Part shown: positions 48,863-56,183 of the stretch, one piece after another
How positions within the stretch are numbered: position 1 is the stretch's first letter
Layout of the letters: the number at the start of each line of letters is the position of its first letter
NCBI RefSeq assembly: GCF_003286915.1
Contig: NZ_QMFY01000011.1
Coordinates: 1 to 64,000 of the forward strand
Reading direction: 5' to 3'
DNA from: Pseudochryseolinea flava
GTDB lineage: Bacteria; Bacteroidota; Bacteroidia; Cytophagales; Cyclobacteriaceae
Length of the DNA: 64,000 nt
Translations under genes and position numbers: made by a program
Notes under the pieces: generated by a model
What the model was told of the DNA's origin: nothing
What the model saw: the letters and a program-made list of their open reading frames with translations, nothing else
The model's database searches: none

Positions 48863-48871
48863 TTAATCGCC

Positions 48872-48906
48872 GTTAATCGTTATCCGTTAATCGTTAATCG
48901 TGATGT
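48872..48906. repeat. GTTAATC heptad array
   Basis: Five consecutive 7-base words on the plus strand: GTTAATC, GTTATCC, GTTAATC, GTTAATC, GTGATGT. The array lies between tRNA-Gly and the broken tRNA-Thr copy. No ORF or known repeat family explains it. Confidence 0.8.
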
Positions 48907-48942
48907 AATCCTGATCAACAGAGGACAACGGCTCTTTCAAAG

Positions 48943-49015
48943 AGCGGGAGACGAGGCTCGAACCCGCGACCTATAGCTTGGAAGGCTATCGCTCTACCAA
49001 CTGAGCTACTCCCGC
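48943..49015 (-). tRNA. tRNA-Gly (TCC anticodon)
   Basis: Complete cloverleaf. Acceptor GCGGGAG pairs with CTCCCGC. The D arm is GCTCAGTTGGTAGAGC, the anticodon loop CTTCCAA gives TCC, and the T loop is GTTCGAG. It is the second gene of the tRNA-tuf unit. Confidence 0.96.
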
Positions 49016-49020
49016 ATTAA

Positions 49021-49048
49021 AGTTTAAAGTTGAAGGTTGAAAGTTTCT
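49021..49048. repeat. AGTTTAA/AGTTGAA heptad array
   Basis: Four 7-base words immediately 5' of tRNA-Gly (in the gene's direction): AGTTTAA, AGTTGAA, GGTTGAA, AGTTTCT. The same words occur in reverse complement at 49156-49190, so the two arrays form a long imperfect inverted repeat in the Tyr-Gly spacer. Confidence 0.75.
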
Positions 49049-49140
49049 TCCCCTCACTTCTTGATTGACTTATCGTCAATCACTAATTCCAACAATATTT
49101 TAAAGAACAGACAGAGTATTCTGTCGTCTAAAAATCAAAA

Positions 49141-49190
49141 AGTCTAAAGTCCAGTCTTTCAACTTTTAACTTTAAACTTTCAACTCTTAA
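49141..49190. repeat. CTTTCAA heptad array next to tRNA-Tyr
   Basis: AGTCTAA and AGTCCAG are followed by CTTTCAA, CTTTTAA, CTTTAAA, CTTTCAA and CTCTTAA, all 7 bases. The last five (49156-49190) are reverse complements of the words at 49021-49048. The array ends 4 bases from the 3' end of tRNA-Tyr, so it would be in the processed trailer. Confidence 0.8.
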
Positions 49191-49194
49191 ATTG

Positions 49195-49277
49195 TGGGGG
49201 AAATAGGATTCGAACCTATGAAGTCATAAGACAACAGATTTACAGTCTGTCCCAGTTGGCCGCTTTGGTATTCCCCC
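49195..49277 (-). tRNA. tRNA-Tyr (GTA anticodon)
   Basis: Class II tRNA of 83 bases. Acceptor GGGGGAA pairs with TTCCCCC. The anticodon stem-loop is CAGACTGTAAATCTG, giving GTA. There is a long variable arm, and the T loop is GTTCGAA. It is the first gene of the tRNA-Tyr-Gly-Thr-tuf unit. Confidence 0.96.
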
Positions 49278-49305
49278 AACTTATCAATCTCTTCGAAGAA
49301 CGATT

Positions 49306-49327
49306 AAAAAGCCCCTTTGCTCGGGGC
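49306..49327 (-). terminator. Terminator hairpin between the DUF721 gene and tRNA-Tyr
   Basis: GCCCC and GGGGC form a short GC stem with a 7-base loop, followed by five T on the minus strand. It could end the recF-DUF721 transcript. However, the only visible promoter for tRNA-Tyr lies upstream of it, so it may also act as an attenuator of the tRNA-tuf unit. Confidence 0.65.
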
Positions 49328-49345
49328 GTTTTCTAAAAGAGTGTG

Positions 49346-49375
49346 CAAAATTATACGCTTTTCCACTTTTTCAAA
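49346..49375 (-). promoter_or_regulatory. Probable promoter of the tRNA-Tyr-Gly-Thr-tuf unit
   Basis: TTTG at 49375-49372, an 18-base spacer and TAATTTTG at 49353-49346. The spacer is one base shorter than in the other promoters here. The 28 bases between the hairpin and tRNA-Tyr are too few for a second promoter of this type. Confidence 0.55.
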
Positions 49376-49408
49376 ACTTATCTGCAGATTTTCCTAAAAT
49401 ATCCTGCA

Positions 49409-49711
49409 TTACATCGCCACAATCTCTGTAATAATACCTTTTCCAAATTCTTTTTGGATCATATCAAGCACCAACTGCCGATGTAACCCGAAATCGTGGC
49501 GCATCGTAGGCGAATCGAACTCTATAAAAAGTACTTTATTTCTGATGTAGATTTTTTTTGTTCTGCGTGCAATGGGCTTACCCGCAATTCTCTCCCAAGA
49601 ATTAATTAAGCTTGCTTCATCAAATTTTGTTGAGAGATTATAATTGTTCAACAAATCACGAAGTGCATTGCCAACCGACTGAAATTCTTCCCGCGGCTTC
49701 CTTTTCGCCAT
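49409..49711 (-). CDS. DUF721/DciA-like protein
   Basis: Family related to DciA, the ancestral loader of the replicative helicase DnaB. Its 100 residues have the DUF721 core FDEASLINSWERIAGKPIARRTKKIYIRNKVLFIEFDSPTMRHDFGLHRQLVLDMI. It lies 11 bases after recF on the same strand, so both probably form a replication and repair pair. Confidence 0.88.
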   Translation of the reverse strand: MAKRKPREEFQSVGNALRDLLNNYNLSTKFDEASLINSWERIAGKPIARRTKKIYIRNKVLFIEFDSPTMRHDFGLHRQLVLDMIQKEFGKGIITEIVAM

Positions 49712-49722
49712 AAGATTCTTGA

Positions 49723-50826
49723 TTAGTGTCCTACTGATATTCTTCCCGCATCTACGAAAAGCACCGTCGCCTCTACCCCTACCGCATCGAGTAAGTCTTT
49801 GGTGCGGCCAGGACGAGCATCCGTAATGAAAAGCTGTCCAAGGTCTGATCTGATCAACTCCAATAATTTCGTTATCCGCTGATCGTCTAATTTGTCAAAG
49901 ATATCGTCTAGCAAAAGTATGGGCTTAAATTGATTGTGTTGCTCTAAAATTTCGAATTGTGCTAATTTAAGTGCAATCACAAAAGACTTCTGCTGACCTT
50001 GTGACCCTAGTCTTTTAAGGTCTCCTTCACCAAGAGAAAAGATGTAATCGTCACGGTGCACTCCAAAATTTGTGCGCTGCATCACCAGATCTCGCTGCCG
50101 ATTCCGAACCAATTGCTCCTGAAAGCCATTCGTCAAAACCCCGGATTCGTATGCAAGCGTCGACGTTTCTGCCTCGTTCACCAGAAAATTGAAGTACTTC
50201 CTAAAAACTGGCAGGTATTCGTCGCAAAATCGCTTGCGACGTGTATAGATGGCTTCACCGTGCTGTACTAAAAGTCTATCATAAGACTCTATAGCTAACC
50301 AATCTGGGCGCCCGCTATCAGCAAACATCTTCAGCAGACTGTTCCGCTGTTTCAGCGCGTTATTATAGACAATCAGGTGATTGAGGTATTCTTTGTCAAG
50401 CTGCGAAATCGCAGAATCAAAAAATCGACGTCGCGCTTCACTCCCTTCTTTAATAATATCAACGTCGTCGGGTGCGATCATGATCACCGGGAACCGCCCA
50501 ATATGATCGCTTAGCTTTTGATATTCATTCCCGCCCTCTCGGAACACTTTTTTTTGTCCCGATTGGATGGCCGAGCTGACTTCAAAAACAGTATTATTTT
50601 TTTTGAATGCAGCCTTTACCATCAGAAAAGACTCTCCTTTTCTAACACAATGGAGGTCGGAAGTCGCAAACGCGCTTTTTGTAAAAGACAGGTAATAGAT
50701 GGCGTCTAATAAATTGGTTTTTCCGCTTCCATTGCGCCCCACCAGTACATTGACCTTACTGGCGAAATCCAAGGCAATTTCCTCGTAATTCTTAAAATTA
50801 AGCAGCTGAAGTTTCTGGAGATACAT
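49723..50826 (-). CDS. recF: DNA replication and repair protein RecF
   Basis: SMC-like ATPase that helps load RecA at gaps with RecO and RecR. Its 367 residues have Walker A GRNGSGKTNLLDAIYYLSF (residues about 33-51), the signature region LKRLGSQGQQKSFVIALKLAQ and Walker B KPILLLDDIFDKLDD. The start MYLQKLQLLNFKNYEE is typical. It is divergent from pdhA with a short shared promoter region. Confidence 0.97.
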   Translation of the reverse strand: MYLQKLQLLNFKNYEEIALDFASKVNVLVGRNGSGKTNLLDAIYYLSFTKSAFATSDLHCVRKGESFLMVKAAFKKNNTVFEVSSAIQSGQKKVFREGGNEYQKLSDHIGRFPVIMIAPDDVDIIKEGSEARRRFFDSAISQLDKEYLNHLIVYNNALKQRNSLLKMFADSGRPDWLAIESYDRLLVQHGEAIYTRRKRFCDEYLPVFRKYFNFLVNEAETSTLAYESGVLTNGFQEQLVRNRQRDLVMQRTNFGVHRDDYIFSLGEGDLKRLGSQGQQKSFVIALKLAQFEILEQHNQFKPILLLDDIFDKLDDQRITKLLELIRSDLGQLFITDARPGRTKDLLDAVGVEATVLFVDAGRISVGH

Positions 50827-50849
50827 GCAGGAAATACACGGAAAGTTTG

Positions 50850-50881
50850 GCTAATGACCGTTGGGGGGTTATTTTCGCAAC
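50850..50881 (+). promoter_or_regulatory. Probable promoter of pdhA
   Basis: TTTG just downstream of the recF start, a spacer of about 20 bases, then TATTTTCG, which differs from TAnnTTTG at one base. It falls within the in-frame extension upstream of 50901 and therefore supports the later pdhA start. Confidence 0.5.
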
Positions 50882-50900
50882 TCGAATCAAAAATAGGGAT

Positions 50901-51944
50901 ATGCCTACGACTACAAAAGGTAAAAGCGAACCAGTGGCGGCAAAAAAGGCCGAGAAAACTGAATTTTCAAAGGAGACATACCTTTACTGGTATGAGAGCA
51001 TGCAGCTTATGCGCAAATTCGAAGAGAAGGCAGGGCAGTTGTATGGTATGCAGAAGATTAAAGGATTCTGCCACCTATATATAGGACAAGAGGCATGTGC
51101 TTCTGGTGCAGTAAGTGCACTTCGAAAAGGCGACAAGTGGATTACAGCATACCGTGACCACGGACATCCATTAGCGCTTGGCACCGATCCGAAAGCCATC
51201 ATGGCTGAACTTTATGGCAAAGAGACTGGTACCACAAAAGGTAAAGGTGGTTCAATGCACATTTTTGATAAAGAACATAACTTCATGGGTGGACACGGCA
51301 TTGTTGGCGCTCAAGTGCCAATGGGTGCTGGTATTGCCTTCGCTGAGAAATATAATAAGACGGGGAATGTCTGCATGACCTACATGGGTGATGGTGCCGT
51401 TCGTCAAGGCGCATTCCACGAGGCGTTGAATTTAGCAATGCTTTGGAAACTGCCTGTGATTTTCGTAATCGAAAACAACGGATACGCTATGGGTACATCG
51501 GTTCAGCGAACTTCGAACGTTCATGAACTGTACACGCTTGGTGAAGCCTATGACATGCCATCGGAGCCTGTTGATGCAATGACGCCTGAAGCGGTCCATA
51601 TCGCCGTAGCAAAAGCTGCGGAAAGAGCACGCGCCGGTGAAGGACCGACCTTGCTTGAGTTCCGAACTTATCGCTACAAAGGACACTCCATGTCTGACCC
51701 ACAGAAATACAGAACAAAAGAAGAAGTTGAACAATACAAGCAACGCGATCCAATCGAAGTAGTTCGTCAAACAATTTTGGATAAAAAATTTGCGACGGAA
51801 GCTGATTTGGAGGCCATCGACAATAAGATCATTCAGCAAGTCGATGAAAGCGTGAAGTTTGCCGAAGAGTCTAAATTCCCGGATGTTTCTGAGGCCCTAA
51901 CGGATGTATACGTCCAAACAGACTATCCATTTATTGTTGACTAA
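50901..51944 (+). CDS. pdhA: Pyruvate dehydrogenase E1 component, alpha subunit
   Basis: Thiamine-diphosphate enzyme that decarboxylates pyruvate. The start at 50901 (MPTTTKGKSEPVAAKK) is chosen over an in-frame ATG at 50847 because a promoter-like box lies between them. The 347-residue protein has the family marks RKFEEKAGQLYGMQKIKGFCHLYIGQEA and the ThDP motif GDGAVRQGAFHEALNLAMLWKLPVIFVIENN. The YRYKGHSMSDPQKYR loop, phosphorylated in mitochondria, is also present. The E1-beta gene is not adjacent; a TPR protein follows after a terminator. Confidence 0.94.
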   Translation: MPTTTKGKSEPVAAKKAEKTEFSKETYLYWYESMQLMRKFEEKAGQLYGMQKIKGFCHLYIGQEACASGAVSALRKGDKWITAYRDHGHPLALGTDPKAIMAELYGKETGTTKGKGGSMHIFDKEHNFMGGHGIVGAQVPMGAGIAFAEKYNKTGNVCMTYMGDGAVRQGAFHEALNLAMLWKLPVIFVIENNGYAMGTSVQRTSNVHELYTLGEAYDMPSEPVDAMTPEAVHIAVAKAAERARAGEGPTLLEFRTYRYKGHSMSDPQKYRTKEEVEQYKQRDPIEVVRQTILDKKFATEADLEAIDNKIIQQVDESVKFAEESKFPDVSEALTDVYVQTDYPFIVD

Positions 51945-51960
51945 AACACGATCTTGATTT

Positions 51961-51990
51961 AACCCGGCAGCACTTGCCGGGTTATTTGTT
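51961..51990 (+). terminator. Terminator after pdhA
   Basis: AACCCGGCA and TGCCGGGTT form a 9-bp stem with a 5-base loop, then ATTTGTT. The -33 box of the next gene's promoter lies in this tail. Confidence 0.8.
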
Positions 51991-52015
51991 AAGTATAATC
52001 TTATTTGTAGTTTTG
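51985..52015 (+). promoter_or_regulatory. Promoter of the TPR membrane protein gene
   Basis: TTTG at 51985-51988, 19 bases, then TAGTTTTG at 52008-52015, a full consensus match. The start codon follows 38 bases later. Confidence 0.8.
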
Positions 52016-52052
52016 CGGCCCTCCCGTTTATGCGGGATTACCTATTTGAACC

Positions 52053-52742
52053 ATGGCTAAGAAAGAAGAACATAAGCACGAGCTTCTCGAAAATCCCGAA
52101 GCACTTAAAAACACGCTTGTTGACGCAGAAAACTGGCTGGAAAGAAATCCAAAGATTTCATTAGGCATTGCCGCTGTCGTTGTACTGGCTGTCGCTGGAT
52201 TTTTCGGGTTTAAGTATTACACCAAAAATCAAAACTTGGAAGCTCAAAAATTGATGTTCCAGGCGGTTTACTATTTCGAACAAGATAGCTTGACTTATGC
52301 GTTGGAAGGCGATGGTAACAACCTCGGCTTTAAGGCCATTATTGACCGTTACAGCATGACGGATGCGGCAAACTTGGCAAGTTACTATGCGGGCGCATGT
52401 CTCTTGAAACAAGGTGATTTTAAATCAGCGCGCACATACCTAGAAAAATATAGCTCTAACGACGTACTCGTACAAGCACGTGCATACGCCTTGATCGGTG
52501 ATACTTACATGGAAGAAGGTGCTTTTGAAGATGCCGCTAAGTTCTACAGCAAAGCTGCTAACCACGAACCTAACAAATTCTTCTCACCTGCATACCTGAT
52601 GAAAGAAGCGCTCGCTTACGAAAAACTTAGTCAAAACGACAAAGCCAAAGAAGCGTACGATAAAATCATCACGCAGTTTGTAGGCTCACCAGAGTACCAA
52701 AATGCGCGCAAATACAAAGCAAGATTAGAAACCAATTCTTAA
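52053..52742 (+). CDS. TPR-repeat membrane-anchored protein
   Basis: Function unknown; it resembles YfgM-like tetratricopeptide proteins. Its 229 residues have a charged cytoplasmic N-terminus, one membrane helix (ISLGIAAVVVLAVAGFFGFKYY, about residues 34-55) and an outside-facing region with TPR-like helices. Examples are NLASYYAGACLLKQGDFKSARTYLEKY, ARAYALIGDTYMEEGAFEDAAKFYSKAA and AYEKLSQNDKAKEAYDKI. It has its own promoter and terminator. A chaperone-scaffold role is possible, not shown. Confidence 0.82.
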   Translation: MAKKEEHKHELLENPEALKNTLVDAENWLERNPKISLGIAAVVVLAVAGFFGFKYYTKNQNLEAQKLMFQAVYYFEQDSLTYALEGDGNNLGFKAIIDRYSMTDAANLASYYAGACLLKQGDFKSARTYLEKYSSNDVLVQARAYALIGDTYMEEGAFEDAAKFYSKAANHEPNKFFSPAYLMKEALAYEKLSQNDKAKEAYDKIITQFVGSPEYQNARKYKARLETNS

Positions 52743-52763
52743 TCTGCTGAACCATACTATAGA

Positions 52764-52794
52764 GGGATAGCCAAAACTATCCCTTTTTTATTTT
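52764..52794 (+). terminator. Terminator after the TPR gene
   Basis: GGGATAG and CTATCCC form a perfect 7-bp stem with a 6-base loop, followed by six T. It separates the TPR gene from ribH. Confidence 0.88.
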
Positions 52795-52818
52795 CTGAAT
52801 TTAAAATGAACTTATCCT

Positions 52819-53286
52819 ATGGCAGGCCCTCTGAAATCTGGCAAAGTAAAAAGTAACGTAAGCCTCAAAAAGAAACGAATCGCTATCGTTGTTGCAGACT
52901 GGAATGAAGAAATCACGGGCGCACTATACGATGGCGCTGTTCAGTCTTTGCTTAGCAACGGCTTCAAAAAGGAACACATCGTGCGTAAAAATGTGCCGGG
53001 TAGTTTCGAGCTTACACTGGGCGCGCTATGGGCAGCCGAGGATAAAAAAGTAGACGCTGTCATTTGTCTTGGATGCGTTATTCAAGGCGACACACCACAC
53101 TTCGACTATATCTGCCAAGCCGTTGCCTATGGCATCACCGAGGTGAATCTTAAAACAAAGAAGCCGGTAATCTTCGGTGTACTAACCACCTTAAATAAAC
53201 AACAGGCGCTTGATAGAGCTGGGGGCAAACATGGCAACAAAGGTGAAGAAGCTGCATTGACAGCCATTGGCATGCTCAATTTCTAA
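52819..53286 (+). CDS. ribH: 6,7-dimethyl-8-ribityllumazine synthase
   Basis: Penultimate enzyme of riboflavin synthesis, which forms lumazine from the pyrimidine and butanone phosphate. The 155-residue length is standard. Marks are VVADWNEEITGALYDGAVQSL, VPGSFELTLGALWAAE and LGCVIQGDTPHFDYICQAVAYGI with the catalytic His, and PVIFGVLTTLNKQQALDRAGG. No other rib genes are adjacent and no FMN riboswitch is apparent upstream. Confidence 0.96.
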   Translation: MAGPLKSGKVKSNVSLKKKRIAIVVADWNEEITGALYDGAVQSLLSNGFKKEHIVRKNVPGSFELTLGALWAAEDKKVDAVICLGCVIQGDTPHFDYICQAVAYGITEVNLKTKKPVIFGVLTTLNKQQALDRAGGKHGNKGEEAALTAIGMLNF

Positions 53287-53392
53287 TTTAAGGTTTCTCG
53301 GGTACCGTGCACCAATCAATTTTACTTCGCACCCATTAATAGCGCCCTTTCGCATAAGCCAGCGATCAAACCTATTATTTATTAAAGCTCCC

Positions 53393-53436
53393 GTGGAATG
53401 AGCGTGGAGAGAGAGTGGACACAGAGTGGAGAAAGG
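53393..53436 (+). repeat. Four tandem 11-base GTGGA repeats
   Basis: GTGGAATGAGC, GTGGAGAGAGA, GTGGACACAGA and GTGGAGAAAGG lie head to tail. The 11-base period would place each GTGGA on about the same face of the helix, as in iterated protein-binding sites. They lie about 100 bases before the small gene at 53534. The rest of the 53287-53533 spacer holds a CCTAG/CTAGG inverted repeat near 53450 and the hairpin listed next. Confidence 0.65.
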
Positions 53437-53506
53437 ATTTATCTTCCCTAGACCTAGGTAACGCCATACTTAGTGTCACTCATTGTCTTTACGGTATCCT
53501 AAACTT

Positions 53507-53522
53507 GTTACTGAAAAGTAAC
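53507..53522 (+). promoter_or_regulatory. GAAA-loop hairpin before the gene at 53534
   Basis: GTTACT and AGTAAC form a perfect 6-bp stem closed by GAAA, a stable GNRA-type loop in RNA. It ends 11 bases before the start codon, where it would affect ribosome access if transcribed. Confidence 0.45.
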
Positions 53523-53533
53523 CCACTACCGTT

Positions 53534-53833
53534 ATGGCAACAGTCTCAACAGCATGTTTCATCGAAGGATTGCATGGCAAAATTGGCAACAAAATGGTTT
53601 TTAGAACAATGCGTGGAAAGACGTTTGTCAGTCATGCGCCCCGAAAAACTAAAAAAATCCAAAGCGAAGCTCAACGACAAACACGGCATACCTTTAAAGA
53701 AGCGTCCGCCTGGGCCCGTCATATACTCACTGATCCTGAAAGGAAAGCGTACTATAAACAACGCGCCGAGGCACTAAAATTACCCAATGCCTATACCGCC
53801 GCAGTAACTGATTTTATGCGTAAACCTACGTGA
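53534..53833 (+). CDS. Small basic Bacteroidota protein of unknown function
   Basis: It has 99 residues, basic, without a signal peptide. The N-terminal half has GLHGKIGNKMVFRTMRGKTFVSHAPRK, a GKIG...F...GKT pattern I associate with small multi-copy Bacteroidota proteins (DUF6266-like at the N-terminus). The C-terminal half (ASAWARHILTDPERKAYYKQRAEALKLPNAYTAAVTDFMRKP) looks helical. No function can be assigned. The upstream region has unusual 11-base repeats. Confidence 0.65.
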   Translation: MATVSTACFIEGLHGKIGNKMVFRTMRGKTFVSHAPRKTKKIQSEAQRQTRHTFKEASAWARHILTDPERKAYYKQRAEALKLPNAYTAAVTDFMRKPT

Positions 53834-53887
53834 ACAGGTCTGTCCATCATAACCGGGTCGCGTTCACCATAAGAAAAAAAGATGAAA

Positions 53888-54616
53888 TCAATCAATGGCA
53901 AATTTGCTAAGCGATGCTGATGAATGATCAAAAAGCGTTGGGAAAATCTTTTTTGTTCCTTCCGAAGATCCATCGGTGATCCATAATTCTATACTCTCTT
54001 GCCCGAAGACTGAAAATACCACCTTACCACCAAAAGTTGAAAAATTTTGTGGGACCGACGACCTGGCACCGGGCGTAATATCTTTCACCAACGTAGTGCC
54101 TTCAGGAGACCCGTCCGTTTTCCACAACTCGATTCCTGTGCTAACATCATAGCCACCGAAATAAACTTTCATATCCGCGTTCGACGACACTTCCGCGTGG
54201 GCGAATTCGCGGCCCATACGCCATAGCGGACTATTATCGACAGAAAGATGGAATAGCGGCGAAACATCTTTGAGTAAGAATGTCCCTTCAGAAGTTCCAT
54301 CCGATCGCCATAAACCGTCACCATTCCTGCCGTCATTCGCAATGAACAACAAGATCGAATCTCTCAGCATAAAGTGGCTTGGTGAAGATGAACTCGTTCC
54401 TGGATTGATGTCTTTAACAAGGATCGTTCCGTTTGTCGAACCGTCGCTACGCCAAAGCTCCAAACCATGGACGTCGTCGTTTAATACAAAGAAGAAAAAA
54501 CCACCCGTTGAAGTGATCTTATCCAATGAACTGTAGCTGTGTTGAAACGTTTGTGCGGGGGATACTATCGAGAAAAATGTACCCAAAAGGATAAAGGAGA
54601 ATGATAGGCGACTCAT
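53888..54616 (-). CDS. Secreted ELWxxDGT-repeat protein, possibly truncated
   Basis: Extracellular protein of unknown role. A Sec signal peptide (SFILLGTFFSIVSPAQT) is followed by repeats of the pattern ELWRSDGSTNGTILVKDINPG, seen near residues 53, 102, 170 and 216. Proteins of this type in Bacteroidota are often much longer and end with a type IX sorting domain. This one stops at 242 residues directly after a repeat, with no such domain, so it may be truncated. It stands alone. Confidence 0.72.
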   Translation of the reverse strand: MSRLSFSFILLGTFFSIVSPAQTFQHSYSSLDKITSTGGFFFFVLNDDVHGLELWRSDGSTNGTILVKDINPGTSSSSPSHFMLRDSILLFIANDGRNGDGLWRSDGTSEGTFLLKDVSPLFHLSVDNSPLWRMGREFAHAEVSSNADMKVYFGGYDVSTGIELWKTDGSPEGTTLVKDITPGARSSVPQNFSTFGGKVVFSVFGQESIELWITDGSSEGTKKIFPTLFDHSSASLSKFAID

Positions 54617-54771
54617 GATTGTGCGGTTTAGGTATAAGCAAGCAGAAGAACATTCTCACTATTACCATCCGGCTTCTGCGAATGTGATAGACGAAAATCT
54701 AATGCCATTCACGAGTCATTTATTGGCAACGTTTGATTGGGGTGATATACGAATTGGCTTAAATGTACCCC

Positions 54772-54805
54772 AATAAAAAAAGGGGCTTGATCGCCCCTTT
54801 TCAAA
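54772..54805 (-). terminator. Terminator after icd
   Basis: AAGGGGC and GCCCCTT form a stem around GATCAA, and a run of seven T follows on the minus strand. It lies just past the icd stop codon. Confidence 0.85.
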
Positions 54806-54821
54806 TTATCCTAAAAGACAA

Positions 54822-56048
54822 TTACATTTTCTTCACTACTTCTTCCGCGAATTCAGAGCACTTCAACAAAGAAGCGCCTTCCATCAAGCGGTGGAAGTCA
54901 TATGTTACGCGTTTCGCAGAGATAGCGCCTTCAAGACCTTTGATGATCAAGTCAGCAGCTTCTTGCCAGCCCATATATTCAAGCATCATTACGCCTGAAA
55001 GAATTACTGAGCCTGGATTTACTTTATCTTGTCCAGCATATTTCGGCGCAGTACCGTGTGTTGCTTCGAAGATTGCGTGACCTGTTACGTAGTTCACGTT
55101 ACCACCTGGAGCGATACCAATACCACCTACGATTGCAGCAAGTGCATCAGAGATATAATCACCATTCAGGTTGAGTGTTGCTACCACAGAGTATTCATCT
55201 GGGCGGAGGAGAATCTGTTGAAGGAAGGCATCAGCAATAGCGTCTTTGATAACGATTTTGTGACCGTCTTTTTCAATTACTTGCCAAGGTCCACCATCAA
55301 GGTCTTTTGCACCGAACTCGCTTTTCGCCAACGCATATCCCCAATCCCGGAAACCACCCTCAGTAAATTTCATAATGTTACCTTTGTGAACCAATGTAAC
55401 ACTTGGCTTCTTCTGTTCGATCGCATATTTGATAGCTGAGCGAACAAGTCTTTCCGTACCTTCTTTTGATACAGGCTTGATGCCGATACCCGAAGAGTGC
55501 GGGAAGCGAATTTTCTTGAACAGTTTAGGATAGTTTTCTTCGAAAAGCTTCAAGAATTTTTTGTTCTCTTCAGAGCCTTCCTGGAACTCGATACCAGCAT
55601 AGATATCCTCAGTGTTTTCACGGAAGATAGTCATGTCTGTTTTATGTGGCTCTTTTACAGGAGAAGGTACACCTTTAAACCAACGCACTGGACGAACGCA
55701 AGCGTAGAGGTCAAGCTCTTGACGGAGGGCAACGTTCAGGGAACGAATACCACCACCAACAGGTGTCGTCAATGGACCTTTGATACCTACCAGATATTCT
55801 TTAAAAACGTTGAGCGTTTCTTCAGGCAACCAGTTACCAGTCTGGTTGAATGCTTTTTCACCAGCCAGGGTCTCTTTCCAGTTAATCTTGCGTTTTCCGT
55901 TATAGGCCTTTTCAACAGCCTTATCGAATACTAATTTGGATGCTGGCCAAATATCCACACCGGTACCATCGCCTTCGATGAAAGGGATCGTCGGGTTATC
56001 TGGAACATTCAGTTTACCGTTACTGATGCTGATTTTCTGATCGCTCAT
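54822..56048 (-). CDS. icd: Isocitrate dehydrogenase (NADP type)
   Basis: Citrate-cycle enzyme converting isocitrate to 2-oxoglutarate. Its 408 residues have the substrate loop [33 protein letters not shown], where the Ser is the one phosphorylated by AceK in Escherichia coli. [14 protein letters not shown] and the coenzyme region [21 protein letters not shown] follow; the latter's pattern suggests NADP. No aceK is nearby. It is divergent from the CAP-domain gene. Confidence 0.95.
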   Translation of the reverse strand: MSDQKISISNGKLNVPDNPTIPFIEGDGTGVDIWPASKLVFDKAVEKAYNGKRKINWKETLAGEKAFNQTGNWLPEETLNVFKEYLVGIKGPLTTPVGGGIRSLNVALRQELDLYACVRPVRWFKGVPSPVKEPHKTDMTIFRENTEDIYAGIEFQEGSEENKKFLKLFEENYPKLFKKIRFPHSSGIGIKPVSKEGTERLVRSAIKYAIEQKKPSVTLVHKGNIMKFTEGGFRDWGYALAKSEFGAKDLDGGPWQVIEKDGHKIVIKDAIADAFLQQILLRPDEYSVVATLNLNGDYISDALAAIVGGIGIAPGGNVNYVTGHAIFEATHGTAPKYAGQDKVNPGSVILSGVMMLEYMGWQEAADLIIKGLEGAISAKRVTYDFHRLMEGASLLKCSEFAEEVVKKM

Positions 56049-56183
56049 TGCTACAATATTTAAATTTCTAAGTAAAACCTGCCGCGAATGACAGGGGTCC
56101 CTTTTGGGCGCGGAAAATTAAAAAATTACAGTCAGAAATGAAGACATTTTTCTTTGGGAACGTTTTTTGATAACTTCTTTCTT

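Noticed and set aside
48872-48906. CRISPR-like array for the GTTAATC repeats
   Set aside because: The units are 7 bases with no spacers and no cas genes are in the window.
53791-53973. 60-codon minus-strand ORF past the ELWxxDGT gene, considered as a frameshifted continuation
   Set aside because: Its translation has no ELWxxDGT repeat or sorting-domain text, so it does not support a simple frameshift. Truncation of the gene remains only a possibility.
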